Assembly: GCF_002355735.1 (NCBI RefSeq)
Contig: NZ_AP014879.1
Coordinates: 1,302,001 to 1,366,000, forward strand
Direction of reading: 5' to 3'
Length of the DNA: 64,000 nt
Source: Sulfuricaulis limicola
GTDB taxonomy: Bacteria > Pseudomonadota > Gammaproteobacteria > Acidiferrobacterales > Sulfurifustaceae
Positions within the stretch are counted from its first letter, which is position 1. Each line of letters opens with the position of its first letter. The notes below the pieces were generated by a model, which ran no database searches, was not told the origin of the DNA, and saw only the letters and a program-made list of their open reading frames with translations. Of the stretch, positions 45,990 through 54,783 are shown one piece after another. Position numbers and translations under genes: made by a program.

Positions 45990-46715
45990 TTATTTGGAAT
46001 AATCCCGTTCCCCGAATATCGCCGTGCCCACCCGCACCATCGTAGCGCCTTCCTGGATGGCCTCGATGTAGTCCCCGCTCATGCCCATGGACAGCTCGGT
46101 GAAATTTTTCAGTCCGAAACGCCGCTGATAGTCGTCGCGCAGCCGCCGCAGGCCCGCGAAGCAGGCACGAATTTCCTTTTCCGGGGCCGCATGGGGGCCG
46201 ATGGTCATCAGGCCGCGCAGGGGCAGGGCGGGGAAGTTCTCCTTTAAATATTTTTCGATGAAATCCGGCAGGGCTTCGGGGGTGAGGCCGTGTTTTTTCG
46301 GGTCGCGGCTGACGTTGACCTCAATCAGTATATTAATGGTTGCTGATTGTTCCGCGGCGCGTCGGGAAAGTTTACGCGCGAGTTCGAGACTGTCGAGCGA
46401 ATGCAGCCAGGAAAAATTTCCCGGAATGAACCGGGCCTTGTTGGTTTGCAGATGACCGATGAAATGCCAGTCGATGGATGGATTTGCAAGCTGTGAAATC
46501 TTCGGCAGCGCATCCTGTGTTGTACTTTCACCAAAATCTTTCTGTCCGGCCGCCATGGCGGCCGCTATCGCTTCTTTCGGATGACCTTTTGACACCGCAA
46601 TCAAGCGGATAGCGTCGGAACTTCTTGTGCACGCGCGCGCGGCGTCGGCGATGGACTGTCGTACACGGAATAAATTGCTTGCGATCGCGTCAGAAATTTG
46701 GTTCACATCTTGCAT
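45990..46715 (-). CDS. yggS: YggS family PLP homeostasis protein
   Basis: Binds pyridoxal phosphate and helps balance vitamin B6 and amino-acid pools. The 241 residues show the family PLP-lysine region IRLIAVSKGHPKEAI (Lys about 42), the ENYVQE-equivalent region DFGEST, HFIGHLQTNKARFI and the C-terminal ELSMGMSGDYIEAIQEGATMV split by one residue from RVGTAIFGERDYS. ATG 46715. It is convergent with the DUF3999 gene, 5 bases apart. A decayed copy of its 3' end lies at 41595-41740. Confidence 0.94.
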   Translation of the reverse strand: MQDVNQISDAIASNLFRVRQSIADAARACTRSSDAIRLIAVSKGHPKEAIAAAMAAGQKDFGESTTQDALPKISQLANPSIDWHFIGHLQTNKARFIPGNFSWLHSLDSLELARKLSRRAAEQSATINILIEVNVSRDPKKHGLTPEALPDFIEKYLKENFPALPLRGLMTIGPHAAPEKEIRACFAGLRRLRDDYQRRFGLKNFTELSMGMSGDYIEAIQEGATMVRVGTAIFGERDYSK

Positions 46716-46824
46716 GTTACCGCGATTTTAAAAAAATTTTCACTTGTCAACGTTGCGCGCGATTTTTATTTGAGCATAATGTCCGGCCGCGTTGGATGGA
46801 ACGAACACAAGAGGTGAAGAACCC

Positions 46825-47301
46825 ATGACAAGGAACGGACCCCGGAACGCCGGCGCACATCTGCCCGGCGAAATCCTGAAACGGGCGGGCGTGCACATGG
46901 ACAAGCTCTCCAGCCTGCTGTCGCACTGGAAGGCCAACATGGGCGAGCCGCTGGTTTCGCACAGTTTTCCCGTCAGCTACGACAACGGCCGCCTGAGCCT
47001 GCGCGCCGACACCTCGGCCTGGGCCAGCCGCCTGCGCCACAGCCAAGCGGAGATCATGGACGAGCTGCGTAACGATCCCTATTTTCACGACCTGCGCGAG
47101 CTGTACGTGCGCGTGCTGCCCGAGCGGGCGCGCGCGCCGGGTGAAAAGAGGCGCCAGTCCATCGTGCTGCCGAGCAGGATACCGGACAACGCCGCCAACC
47201 TTATCAAGAGCGTGGCGGACGACATCCTCGACCCGGCGCTGCGCCGGTCGCTGATCCGCCTGGCGGGCGCGCGCGACAAGTCGGTACCCGCAAAAAGATA
47301 A
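46825..47301 (+). CDS. DciA-like (DUF721) protein
   Basis: The 158-residue protein has the DUF721 core: WKANMGEPLVSHSFPVSYDN, then GRLSLRADTSAWASRLRHSQ and LRNDPYFHDLRELYVRV. DciA proteins load or activate the replicative helicase DnaB in bacteria lacking DnaC. That agrees with a DnaB gene in this window and no dnaC, but function here is inferred from family. ATG 46825 has AAGAGGTGAAG upstream; an in-frame TTG at 46792 precedes this ribosome-binding site. Confidence 0.8.
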   Translation: MTRNGPRNAGAHLPGEILKRAGVHMDKLSSLLSHWKANMGEPLVSHSFPVSYDNGRLSLRADTSAWASRLRHSQAEIMDELRNDPYFHDLRELYVRVLPERARAPGEKRRQSIVLPSRIPDNAANLIKSVADDILDPALRRSLIRLAGARDKSVPAKR

Positions 47302-47306
47302 TCCCC

Positions 47307-47312
47307 TATAAT
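47307..47312 (+). promoter_or_regulatory. TATAAT -10 element just before the CapA-like gene
   Basis: A perfect TATAAT ends 6 bases before ATG 47319, so the start point would fall at the start codon, as at 696-709. A convincing -35 was not found and no Shine-Dalgarno precedes the ATG. Confidence 0.5.
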
Positions 47313-47318
47313 CGGTTC

Positions 47319-48464
47319 ATGGTCCTGATCCGACATGGGCTGGGGCGGCACCTGCTGCTGGCGGCGTTTTGCGCCGCCGGCGTATCCTGCGCGACGCCGC
47401 CAGCCGTACCTCCTGAACCAGCCCCGGAAGTTGTGCCGAAGGCGGCGCCGTCACCGGCGTTGATTCCCGCGCCGGCCAGGAAGGCGCCGACGGCGTCGGC
47501 GGTCGAGCTGCGCATCGCCGCCGTCGGCGACATCATGCTTGGCGGCACGGCGGCACCGGAGATGCAGAAATACGGCTATGACTATCCGTTCGAACAGACC
47601 AAAGATATCCTGAAGCAGGCACAGATCGTTTTCGGCAATCTGGAAGGCCCGCTGACCGATGGCGGCGCCGCCGGCACGGCCAAGCAGTATGTATTCCGCT
47701 CGCCGCCGGACAAGGTCGCGCCGGCGCTGGCGCGCGCCGGTTTCAACGTCGTCTCGCTCGCCAACAACCACACGCTGGATTACGGCGCCGAGGGTCTGGA
47801 AGACACGCGCGCGGCGCTCGACAAGGCCGGTATACGCCACGCCGGAGCCGGGCGGAACGCCGCTGAGGCGCGCCAACCGGTATATATGATGGCGGACGGG
47901 GTCACGGTGGCGGTTCTGGCCTATTCCCTGACGTTTCCCGAGGAATTCTGGGCCGGGCCGGACAAGCCCGGAACAGCCTTCGGCCATGAGAAGCATGTGC
48001 GCGCGGACGTGGCGGCGGCGCGCCAGACGGCCGATATCGTGGTGGTTTCGTTCCACTGGGGACAGGAAGGCAAGACCGAGCTGCGCGACTACCAGACGCA
48101 ATTGGCGCACGCCGCCATCGATGCCGGGGCCGCCGCGGTGCTCGGGCATCACCCGCATATCCTGCAAGGCGTGGAACGTTACAAGGACGGCGTGATTCTT
48201 TACAGTCTCGGCAACTTCGCCTTCGGTTCGTTCAGCAACACCGCCACGCGCAGCGCGATCGCGCTGCTCACCTTCCGTGACCGGCAATGGCGCGAGCTGA
48301 AAATGGTCCCGCTCAACGTAAAGAACGCCGAGGTCGTATTCCAGCCGCGTCCGTTGGTCGGGCGTGACGCCGCGGAGGTCGTCGGACAATTGCAGCAATT
48401 GTCACAATCGCTCGGCACCACGCTGGAAAACCGCGACGGCGTCGCGGTGCTGCTCGCGGAATAA
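47319..48464 (+). CDS. CapA-family (PGA_cap) metallophosphoesterase-like lipoprotein
   Basis: The 381 residues carry a lipoprotein-like signal (HLLLAAFCAAGVSCATP) and a Pro/Ala-rich linker. The CapA domain has VGDIMLGG, FGNLEGPLTD, SLANNHTLDYG, SFHWGQEGK and GHHPHILQGVE, the metal-binding motifs of the calcineurin-like capsule protein CapA. Related proteins help make or export polyglutamate capsule, but no capB/capC partner is nearby, so the substrate is unknown. The TATAAT directly upstream suggests a leaderless message. Confidence 0.87.
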   Translation: MVLIRHGLGRHLLLAAFCAAGVSCATPPAVPPEPAPEVVPKAAPSPALIPAPARKAPTASAVELRIAAVGDIMLGGTAAPEMQKYGYDYPFEQTKDILKQAQIVFGNLEGPLTDGGAAGTAKQYVFRSPPDKVAPALARAGFNVVSLANNHTLDYGAEGLEDTRAALDKAGIRHAGAGRNAAEARQPVYMMADGVTVAVLAYSLTFPEEFWAGPDKPGTAFGHEKHVRADVAAARQTADIVVVSFHWGQEGKTELRDYQTQLAHAAIDAGAAAVLGHHPHILQGVERYKDGVILYSLGNFAFGSFSNTATRSAIALLTFRDRQWRELKMVPLNVKNAEVVFQPRPLVGRDAAEVVGQLQQLSQSLGTTLENRDGVAVLLAE

Positions 48465-48470
48465 TACCTT

Positions 48471-48570
48471 TGTAACCGCAGATAAACGCGGATGAACGCA
48501 GATTAAAAGCACGACCCATCCTGTCTCCCGGCATATATCTGCGTTAATCTGCGTTCATCAGCGGTTTCAC
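48471..48570. repeat. Intergenic hairpin repeat, family B
   Basis: GCAGAT, GCGGAT and GCAGAT units 10 bases apart at the left are mirrored by ATCTGCG units ending ATCAGCGG at the right, between the CapA-like gene and lolC. Confidence 0.85.
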
Positions 48571-48625
48571 GAATATTAAAAGAGCTACTTGTGCTAATGA
48601 TTTCATCTGTGTTTAATGCCGGGCC

Positions 48626-49870
48626 ATGATCCGTCCGTTTGAGCTTTTCGTTGGCCTGCGCTACACCCGCGCCCGCAAACGCAGCCACTTCATCTCCATC
48701 ATCTCGCTCATTTCCATCCTCGGCATCACGCTCGGCATCACCGCGCTCATCACCACGCTGTCGGTCATGAACGGCTTCGGCAAGGAACTGCGCGGCCGTA
48801 TCCTCGGCGTGATTTCGCACGTGACCGTCACCGAAACCACCGGCCAGTTGCACGACTGGCGGGCGACGGCCGAACGCATCCGGGATCCGCGCGTGACCGG
48901 GCGCGCGCCCTATATCGCCGGACAGGGCATGGTGACGCGCGGCAAGAGCGTGAGTGGCGTGATGGTGCGCGGGATATTGCCGTCCGAGGAGATGCAGGTA
49001 TCCGAATTCGGCAGCCGCCTGATCGAGGGCAAGCTGGACGCGCTGAAGCCGGGCGAGTTCGGCGTCGTGATCGGCAGCGCGCTGGCGTGGAAACTCGATC
49101 TCAGCGTGGGTTCGCCGGTGTCGCTGGTGATCCCGCAGGCGCTGGTGACGCCGGCCGGCCTCATGCCGCGCTTCAAGCGCTTCACCGTGGTCGGCATTTT
49201 CAAGATGGACATGTACGAATACGACAGCGGCCTGGTGCTGATGCACCTGGATGACGCCGCCAGGCTGTACCAGATGGGCGATGAGGTCAGCGGCCTGCGC
49301 CTGAAGCTCGACAATCTCGACGCCGCGCCCGCCGTGGCCGACGAACTGGCGACCGGTCTGGGACCGAATTACCTGGCGCGCGACTGGACCCGTGAGCACG
49401 GCAATTTCTTCCGCGCACTCAAGATCGAGAAGACGGTCATGTTCGTCATTCTGCTGCTGATCGTGACCGTGGCCATGTTCAACGTGGTGTCCACGCTGGT
49501 GGTCGTGGTCACCGAGAAACGCGCCGACATCGCCATTTTGCGCACGCTCGGCGCCAGTCCCCGGAGCATCATGGGCATATTCCTGGCGCATGGCTCGGTG
49601 GTCGGCGTGGCCGGCACGCTCGTGGGCACGCTCTGTGGCGTGCTGCTGGCGCTCAATGTCGAGCCCATCGTGCACGGTATCGAGCGGCTGTTCAGCACCT
49701 CCTTCATCGCGGCGGACGTGTATTTCATCAGCGAGCTGCCGTCCGACCTGCACTGGTCCGACGTGCTGCTGGTATCGGGTTGTTCGCTGGTGCTGGGCCT
49801 GCTGTCCGCGCTTTATCCGGCCTGGCGCGCCTCCAAGGTGCAACCGGCCGAGGCCTTGCGCTACGAATGA
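48626..49870 (+). CDS. lolC: Lipoprotein-releasing permease (LolC/LolE/LolF type)
   Basis: Inner-membrane subunit of the ABC complex that extracts lipoproteins for delivery to the outer membrane. The 414 residues start [18 protein letters not shown], have an N-terminal helix ([20 protein letters not shown]), a large periplasmic domain and three C-terminal helices ([19 protein letters not shown] first). It is typical in length. Only one permease gene adjoins lolD, suggesting a LolF-like homodimer rather than LolC plus LolE. The stop overlaps the lolD start (ATGA at 49867). Confidence 0.93.
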   Translation: MIRPFELFVGLRYTRARKRSHFISIISLISILGITLGITALITTLSVMNGFGKELRGRILGVISHVTVTETTGQLHDWRATAERIRDPRVTGRAPYIAGQGMVTRGKSVSGVMVRGILPSEEMQVSEFGSRLIEGKLDALKPGEFGVVIGSALAWKLDLSVGSPVSLVIPQALVTPAGLMPRFKRFTVVGIFKMDMYEYDSGLVLMHLDDAARLYQMGDEVSGLRLKLDNLDAAPAVADELATGLGPNYLARDWTREHGNFFRALKIEKTVMFVILLLIVTVAMFNVVSTLVVVVTEKRADIAILRTLGASPRSIMGIFLAHGSVVGVAGTLVGTLCGVLLALNVEPIVHGIERLFSTSFIAADVYFISELPSDLHWSDVLLVSGCSLVLGLLSALYPAWRASKVQPAEALRYE

Positions 49871-50679
49871 GCAAGAAATCCGAAAAAACCGGGAAAGCCG
49901 GCAAGTCCGCGAAAAGCGGTCCGGTCGAGACTGTCACTGCCGCGGCACCGGCGGGCGCGAGCCCGACGCCGGAACCGGCGGCGATGCCGGACAAATCCGA
50001 CAAAAAATACATCCTGCGCGCCACCGGTTTGCAGAAGGTGTTCAACGAGGGCACGTTCAACGTGCATGTGCTGAAGGGCGTGTATCTGCGCGTGGAACCG
50101 GGCGAGCGCGTTGCCATCGTCGGCGCCTCCGGCTCGGGCAAGAGCACGCTGCTGCATCTGCTGGGCGGGCTGGACCGGCCCACGTCCGGGCAGGTGGAGA
50201 TCGATGGCCAGGATCTGACGAAAATGGACGAAGCGGAGGTGAGCCTGCTGCGTAACCGCATGCTCGGCTTCGTCTATCAGTTTCATCATCTGCTGAACGA
50301 ATTTTCGGCGCTCGAGAACGTCGCCATGCCGCTGCTGTTGCGGCGCATGCCGCCGCGCGAGGCGATGGCGCAGGCACAGGACATGCTCCGGCGCGTCGGC
50401 CTCGAGGACCGCCTGCAGCACCGCCCGGGCGAGCTGTCCGGCGGCGAGCGTCAGCGCGCGGCGGTGGCGCGCGCCATGGTGACGCGGCCGCTGTGCGTGC
50501 TGGCGGACGAGCCGACCGGCAACCTCGACCGTGAAAATGCGCAGAACGTCTACGAGCTGATGCTGGAGCTCAACCGCGAGCTCGAGACCTGCTTCATCAT
50601 CGCCACGCACGACCCGGCGCTGGCGGCGAGCATGGACCGCGTGCTCAAGCTGGAAGACGGCGTATTGAAGCAGTTATAA
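49867..50679 (+). CDS. lolD: Lipoprotein-releasing ABC ATPase LolD
   Basis: Energises lipoprotein release with LolC/E. The 270 residues have Walker [21 protein letters not shown]-loop [15 protein letters not shown], signature [15 protein letters not shown], Walker [12 protein letters not shown] and the His switch ATHDPALA. An N-terminal extension of about 45 residues, rich in Lys, Ser, Ala and Pro, is longer than in E. coli LolD and likely disordered. ATG 49867 overlaps the lolC stop. Confidence 0.94.
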   Translation: MSKKSEKTGKAGKSAKSGPVETVTAAAPAGASPTPEPAAMPDKSDKKYILRATGLQKVFNEGTFNVHVLKGVYLRVEPGERVAIVGASGSGKSTLLHLLGGLDRPTSGQVEIDGQDLTKMDEAEVSLLRNRMLGFVYQFHHLLNEFSALENVAMPLLLRRMPPREAMAQAQDMLRRVGLEDRLQHRPGELSGGERQRAAVARAMVTRPLCVLADEPTGNLDRENAQNVYELMLELNRELETCFIIATHDPALAASMDRVLKLEDGVLKQL

Positions 50680-50682
50680 GAG

Positions 50683-50767
50683 TTTCAACCGCAGAGAACG
50701 CGGAGTACGCAGAGAAAAGATTTCTGATAAAAATCTCTGCGACCTCTGCGCTCTCTGCGGTGAAAAA
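50683..50767. repeat. Intergenic hairpin repeat, family A
   Basis: GCAGAG, GCGGAG, GCAGAG exactly 9 bases apart are mirrored by CTCTGCG units ending CTGCGGTG. It lies between the convergent ends of lolD and the DUF2062 gene. Confidence 0.88.
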
Positions 50768-50773
50768 TAATAT

Positions 50774-51298
50774 TCAGGTATTTTTTTCCCGCCTCAACTT
50801 GCGCTGTTCCCAGTCGCGCACCACGTGCCAGCGCCACAGGCCGCGTATGCCCAGGTAGCCGACGGCGGAGCAAACGGCCCCCACCAGGAATGAGCCGAGC
50901 AAAAACGGCTTCCAGATGCGGATCAGTTCCGTGGTAATCCATTCCCAGGAAAAATCATATCCGACGGCGTGCACCGGCGTGTTCAGCAGCCACGCGCCCA
51001 GGCTGTAGCAGAAATAAAAAATCGGCGGCATCGTTATCGGGTTGGTGATCCACACCAGCGCCACCGCGATCGGCAGGTTCACGCGAAACAGGATGGCCAG
51101 CGCCGCCGCCGGTATCATCTGGAACGGCATGGGCACGAAGGCCATGAACAGGCCGACGGCGAAGGCGCCGGAGGCTGAACGACGGTTCAGGTGCCACAGG
51201 TTGGGGTCGTGCAGCAGCGTGCCGAACAGGCGCAAATGCTTGTGGTCGCGGATCTTGTGGGGGTCCGGGAGGTAGCGACGTATAAATTTTTTTGCCAT
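50774..51298 (-). CDS. DUF2062 membrane protein
   Basis: The 174-residue protein has the DUF2062 pattern: a basic start (MAKKFIRRYLPDPHKIRDH), LWHLNRRSASGAFAVGLFMA, FVPMPFQMIPAAALAILFRV, and WITNPITMPPIFYFCYSLG, with three or four membrane helices. Function unknown. ATG 51298 was chosen as the conserved family start; the frame is open further upstream over the comEC start. It is divergent from comEC with 53 bases between them. Confidence 0.88.
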   Translation of the reverse strand: MAKKFIRRYLPDPHKIRDHKHLRLFGTLLHDPNLWHLNRRSASGAFAVGLFMAFVPMPFQMIPAAALAILFRVNLPIAVALVWITNPITMPPIFYFCYSLGAWLLNTPVHAVGYDFSWEWITTELIRIWKPFLLGSFLVGAVCSAVGYLGIRGLWRWHVVRDWEQRKLRREKNT

Positions 51299-51351
51299 AA
51301 ATTGCAGGTGTATATTCGCACGAAATAAAAATATCAGCCAAGGAGATTCCC

Positions 51352-53634
51352 ATCCGCACTGCCACTTTGGCATTTCTCGGCGGAGTACTGCTGGTACAGC
51401 AGCTGGCCGCGCTGCCGTCGCTGTGGTGGGCGCTGCTATTGCCACCGCTTCTATGGCTGGCCCGGCGCCGTCCCCTGTGGTTTGTCCCGGTGTTTTTCGT
51501 GGCCGGCGTGGTCTGGACGAGCCTGCGCGCCGGGTTGATCCTGCAGGACAGTCTGCCGCCGGAACTCGAGGGCCGCGACCTGCTGGTCGAGGGGCGGATC
51601 GACGACATTCCCAAGCCGACCGATTTCGGACTGCGTTTCGAGCTGGAGGTGACGCACGCCAGCCTCGACGGCGCGCCGGCGCGCGTGCCGCGCCGCATTC
51701 TGCTCAACAGCCGCGATCGCGATTTTCAGCCGCGCGCGGGCGAAACCTGGCGGTTGCTGGTGCGTCTCAAGCGCCCGCACGGTTACCAGAATCCCGGCGG
51801 CTTCGATTACGAGGCGCACCTGTTTCGCGACCGCATCCGTGCCCGCGGCTATGTGCGCGACGCCACGGCGCCGCAGCGCCTGGGCCCGGAACCGGCCTGG
51901 CATGACATCGACCGCTGGCGCCAGGACCTGGGCGATCGTATCCGCGCGCGACTGCCGGACAACGAATATGCCGGCATCATCGTGGCGCTGGCCAACGGCG
52001 ATGGCCGCGGCCTGGCCGAGGAGCAGTGGCAGATATTGCGCCGCACCGGCACGCTGCATCTGGTCGCGATCTCCGGGCTGCACATCAGTCTCATCGCCGG
52101 TGTCGTGTTTTTCATCGCCCGCTGGCTGTGGGCGCTGCCGGGGACGACCGTCCTGCGCCTGCCGGCGCCCCAGTTCGGTGCCGTCTGCGCGCTGCTGGCC
52201 GCCGCTTTTTACGCTGCGCTGGCCGGTTTCGTGGTGCCGACCCAGCGCGCGCTCATCATGCTGGCCGTGGCCATGGCCGGTATATTGTTGCGGCGACGGT
52301 TTCCGCCGTCGCAACTGCTCGCCGTGGCCGGGCTGGCGGTGCTGGTCTACGATCCGCTGTCGGTCATGGCCGCGGGTTTCTGGCTGTCGTTCGCGGCCGT
52401 GGCGGTGATTTTGTTCTTCATGCACGGCGATCGCGTGCAGATGCCGGTGGCGTGGAAGTGGGGCTACATCCAGTGGGCCATCGCACTCGGCATGCTGCCG
52501 CTGATGCTGGCGATGTTCGGACAGCTGTCGCTGGTGGCGCCGCTCGCCAACATGCTGGCGGTGCCGGTGTTCGACCTGCTGCTGGTGCCGCTGACCTTGT
52601 GCGGCGCGCTCTTGCTGGGCGTGGCGCCGGACGCGGCGGGGTGGCTGTTCGGGTTCGCGGCGTGGCTGTTGCACGGGTTGTGGCAGGCGCTGACGTGGCT
52701 CGCGGAGCCGTCGTTCAGCCAGTGGACGCAGCCCGCGCCGCCGGCATGGGCGCTGGCCTGCGGCGTCGCGGGCGTGCTGCTGTTGCTTGCGCCGCGCGGC
52801 TGGCCGGCGCGCTGGACGGGCATCGTCTGGTTGCTGCCAATGTTCCTGGTGCGGCCGCCGTTGCCGGGAACGGGCGAGGTGTGGTTCACGCTGCTGGACG
52901 TCGGTCAGGGATTGTCGGCGGTGGTGCGCACCCGGGAACACGCGCTGCTGTTCGACGCCGGGCCGCGTTTCGGCGATTTCGACACCGGCCAGGCGGTGGT
53001 CGAGCCGTATCTGCGCGCCGCCGGCGTGCGTCGTCTCGACGCCTTCATCGTCAGCCACGGCGATATGGATCATGTCGGCGGCGCGGAATCGGTGCTGCAC
53101 GCGTTGCCGGTGAGGATGCTGTTGAGCAGCGTGCCGGAAAAATTGCCGCCGGCGCAGCCATGCCGGGCCGGACAGACATGGAATTGGGACGGCGTGGAGT
53201 TCGACATCCTGGGACCGGATGACGATGCCGGAGCGAGCCGCCGCAACGACGCCTCCTGCGTGCTGCAGGTACGCAGTCGCCACGGAAATATATTATTGCC
53301 GGCCGACATCGAGGCCAAGGCTGAAAAAAAACTGGTGCAACAGCTGGGCGGGCGATTGCGCTCGGAAATCCTGGTGGCGCCGCACCACGGCAGCAAGACA
53401 TCTTCCACGCCGGCGTTCATCGAGGCGGTGGCGCCGCGGCACGTCCTGTTTCCGGTCGGTTATCGCAACCGTTATCGGCATGCCCATCCGGATGTGGTGC
53501 AACGCTACGTCGAGCGCGGCGCCGCCCTGTATGACTCGCCGAGTGCCGGCGCGCTGGAATTCCGGCTGGATGCCGCCGGCCTGAATGCCACGGCCTACCG
53601 GGTGCGGCAGCGACGCTACTGGTACGCGGACTGA
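51352..53634 (+). CDS. comEC: ComEC/Rec2 DNA-uptake channel, probable ATC start
   Basis: Forms the inner-membrane pore that takes up single-stranded DNA during transformation. From an ATC at 51352 it is about 760 residues: N-terminal membrane helices and OB-like domain, the Competence domain with HLVAISGLHISLIAGVVFF, and a C-terminal metallo-beta-lactamase-like domain with FIVSHGDMDHVGGAE (about 565-580). ATC is proposed because AAGGAG lies 6 bases before it and the resulting start xRTATLAFLGGVLLVQQL matches the family. The first standard start in frame is TTG 51367, with no ribosome-binding site. Confidence 0.88.
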   Translation: MRTATLAFLGGVLLVQQLAALPSLWWALLLPPLLWLARRRPLWFVPVFFVAGVVWTSLRAGLILQDSLPPELEGRDLLVEGRIDDIPKPTDFGLRFELEVTHASLDGAPARVPRRILLNSRDRDFQPRAGETWRLLVRLKRPHGYQNPGGFDYEAHLFRDRIRARGYVRDATAPQRLGPEPAWHDIDRWRQDLGDRIRARLPDNEYAGIIVALANGDGRGLAEEQWQILRRTGTLHLVAISGLHISLIAGVVFFIARWLWALPGTTVLRLPAPQFGAVCALLAAAFYAALAGFVVPTQRALIMLAVAMAGILLRRRFPPSQLLAVAGLAVLVYDPLSVMAAGFWLSFAAVAVILFFMHGDRVQMPVAWKWGYIQWAIALGMLPLMLAMFGQLSLVAPLANMLAVPVFDLLLVPLTLCGALLLGVAPDAAGWLFGFAAWLLHGLWQALTWLAEPSFSQWTQPAPPAWALACGVAGVLLLLAPRGWPARWTGIVWLLPMFLVRPPLPGTGEVWFTLLDVGQGLSAVVRTREHALLFDAGPRFGDFDTGQAVVEPYLRAAGVRRLDAFIVSHGDMDHVGGAESVLHALPVRMLLSSVPEKLPPAQPCRAGQTWNWDGVEFDILGPDDDAGASRRNDASCVLQVRSRHGNILLPADIEAKAEKKLVQQLGGRLRSEILVAPHHGSKTSSTPAFIEAVAPRHVLFPVGYRNRYRHAHPDVVQRYVERGAALYDSPSAGALEFRLDAAGLNATAYRVRQRRYWYAD

Positions 53635-53723
53635 ACCGCCGCGGCGCGCGGCCGTCTTTGAGGTTTTGGCCTCGTCTGATACATTAGCCGCACTTTTTTG
53701 ATAATTTTCCCCGGAATAACAGC

Positions 53724-54344
53724 ATGTTCGAACTTATCAAGGCCGGAGGCTGGGTCATGTGGCCCATCATCCTGTGTTCGGTCGCGGCCCTGGCGATTAT
53801 CGGCGAACGTTTTTGGTCCTTGCAGAAAAAATACGTCGCGCCGCCCAATCTGCTGGCGCAGGTGCAGCAGCTGCTGGCGCGCAACGAGCTCGAACCGTCG
53901 CATCTGGCGGCGTTGCGCGACAGTTCGCCGCTCGGGCGCGTCCTGGCGGCGGGCCTGGTCAACCGCGACCATGACCGGGAGATCGTCAAGGAGGCCGTCG
54001 AGAATGCCGGCCGCCAGGTGGTGCCGGAACTCGAGCGCTACCTGCGCAGTCTCGGCACGATCGCGGGGATCTCGCCGTTCCTGGGGCTGTTCGGGACCGT
54101 CATCGGCATGATCCAGATGTTTTCCGGTATCGGCCAGCACGGCGTGGGCGATCCCTCCATCGTCGCGGCCGGCATTTCGACGGCGCTGATCACCACCGCC
54201 GGCGGTCTGGCGGTCGCGATCCCGAGCCTCATGTTCTACCGCTATTTCCGCGGGCGCGTGAACGAGCTGCTGCTCGAGATGGAGCAGGAGGCCGTCAAGC
54301 TGGTGGAGATCCTGCACGGCGAGCGCGAGAGCGAGAACGGTTGA
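53724..54344 (+). CDS. exbB: MotA/TolQ/ExbB proton-channel protein
   Basis: With ExbD, turns proton flow into force for TonB-type outer-membrane transport. The 206 residues have an N-terminal membrane helix (WVMWPIILCSVAALAIIGER) and the MotA_ExbB domain (LGTIAGISPFLGLFGTVIGM, then TAGGLAVAIPSLMFYRYFRG). The exbB-exbD-msbA-lpxK order is common in gammaproteobacteria. No tonB gene is adjacent. A possible promoter (TTGAGG, 16 bases, TACATT) lies about 50 bases upstream. Confidence 0.92.
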   Translation: MFELIKAGGWVMWPIILCSVAALAIIGERFWSLQKKYVAPPNLLAQVQQLLARNELEPSHLAALRDSSPLGRVLAAGLVNRDHDREIVKEAVENAGRQVVPELERYLRSLGTIAGISPFLGLFGTVIGMIQMFSGIGQHGVGDPSIVAAGISTALITTAGGLAVAIPSLMFYRYFRGRVNELLLEMEQEAVKLVEILHGERESENG

Positions 54345-54351
54345 ATCGACC

Positions 54352-54783
54352 ATGAATTTCCGCGCCGCCCCGTCCGACGAAGAACCGGAACTGAACCTGA
54401 TCCCGCTGATCGACGTGCTGTTGATGACGTTGATCTTCCTGGTGGTCACCACCAGTTTTTCGACCGAGGCGCGCCTGAGCGTGCGCCTGCCCGAGGCCTC
54501 GGCCGAGGTGAAGCAGGAGACGCCGTCGCTGCGCGTCACCATCGACGCCAAGGGCCAGTTTTACATGGGTGATCAGCAGTTGTTGAATGCCACGCCGGAG
54601 GTGCTGCGCAGCGCCCTGGTGCGCGCCGCCGCCGGCAACAAGGATCCGCTGGTGGTCATTCATGCCGATGCGCAGACTCCGCACGAGGCCGTCGTCCGCG
54701 TGATGGACGCGGCGCGCCGCCTCGGATTCACCCGCCTGACCTTCGCCACCCAGCAGCCGTCCGGCCAGTCGGCGCGTGAGTAA
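54352..54783 (+). CDS. exbD: ExbD/TolR biopolymer transport protein
   Basis: The 143-residue partner of ExbB has one membrane helix (LIPLIDVLLMTLIFLVVTT) carrying the proton-relay Asp, then a periplasmic domain (LSVRLPEASAEVKQE). Follows exbB by 7 bases. It overlaps the GTG start of msbA by 8 bases, so energy-transduction and lipid A genes are probably in one operon. Confidence 0.93.
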   Translation: MNFRAAPSDEEPELNLIPLIDVLLMTLIFLVVTTSFSTEARLSVRLPEASAEVKQETPSLRVTIDAKGQFYMGDQQLLNATPEVLRSALVRAAAGNKDPLVVIHADAQTPHEAVVRVMDAARRLGFTRLTFATQQPSGQSARE

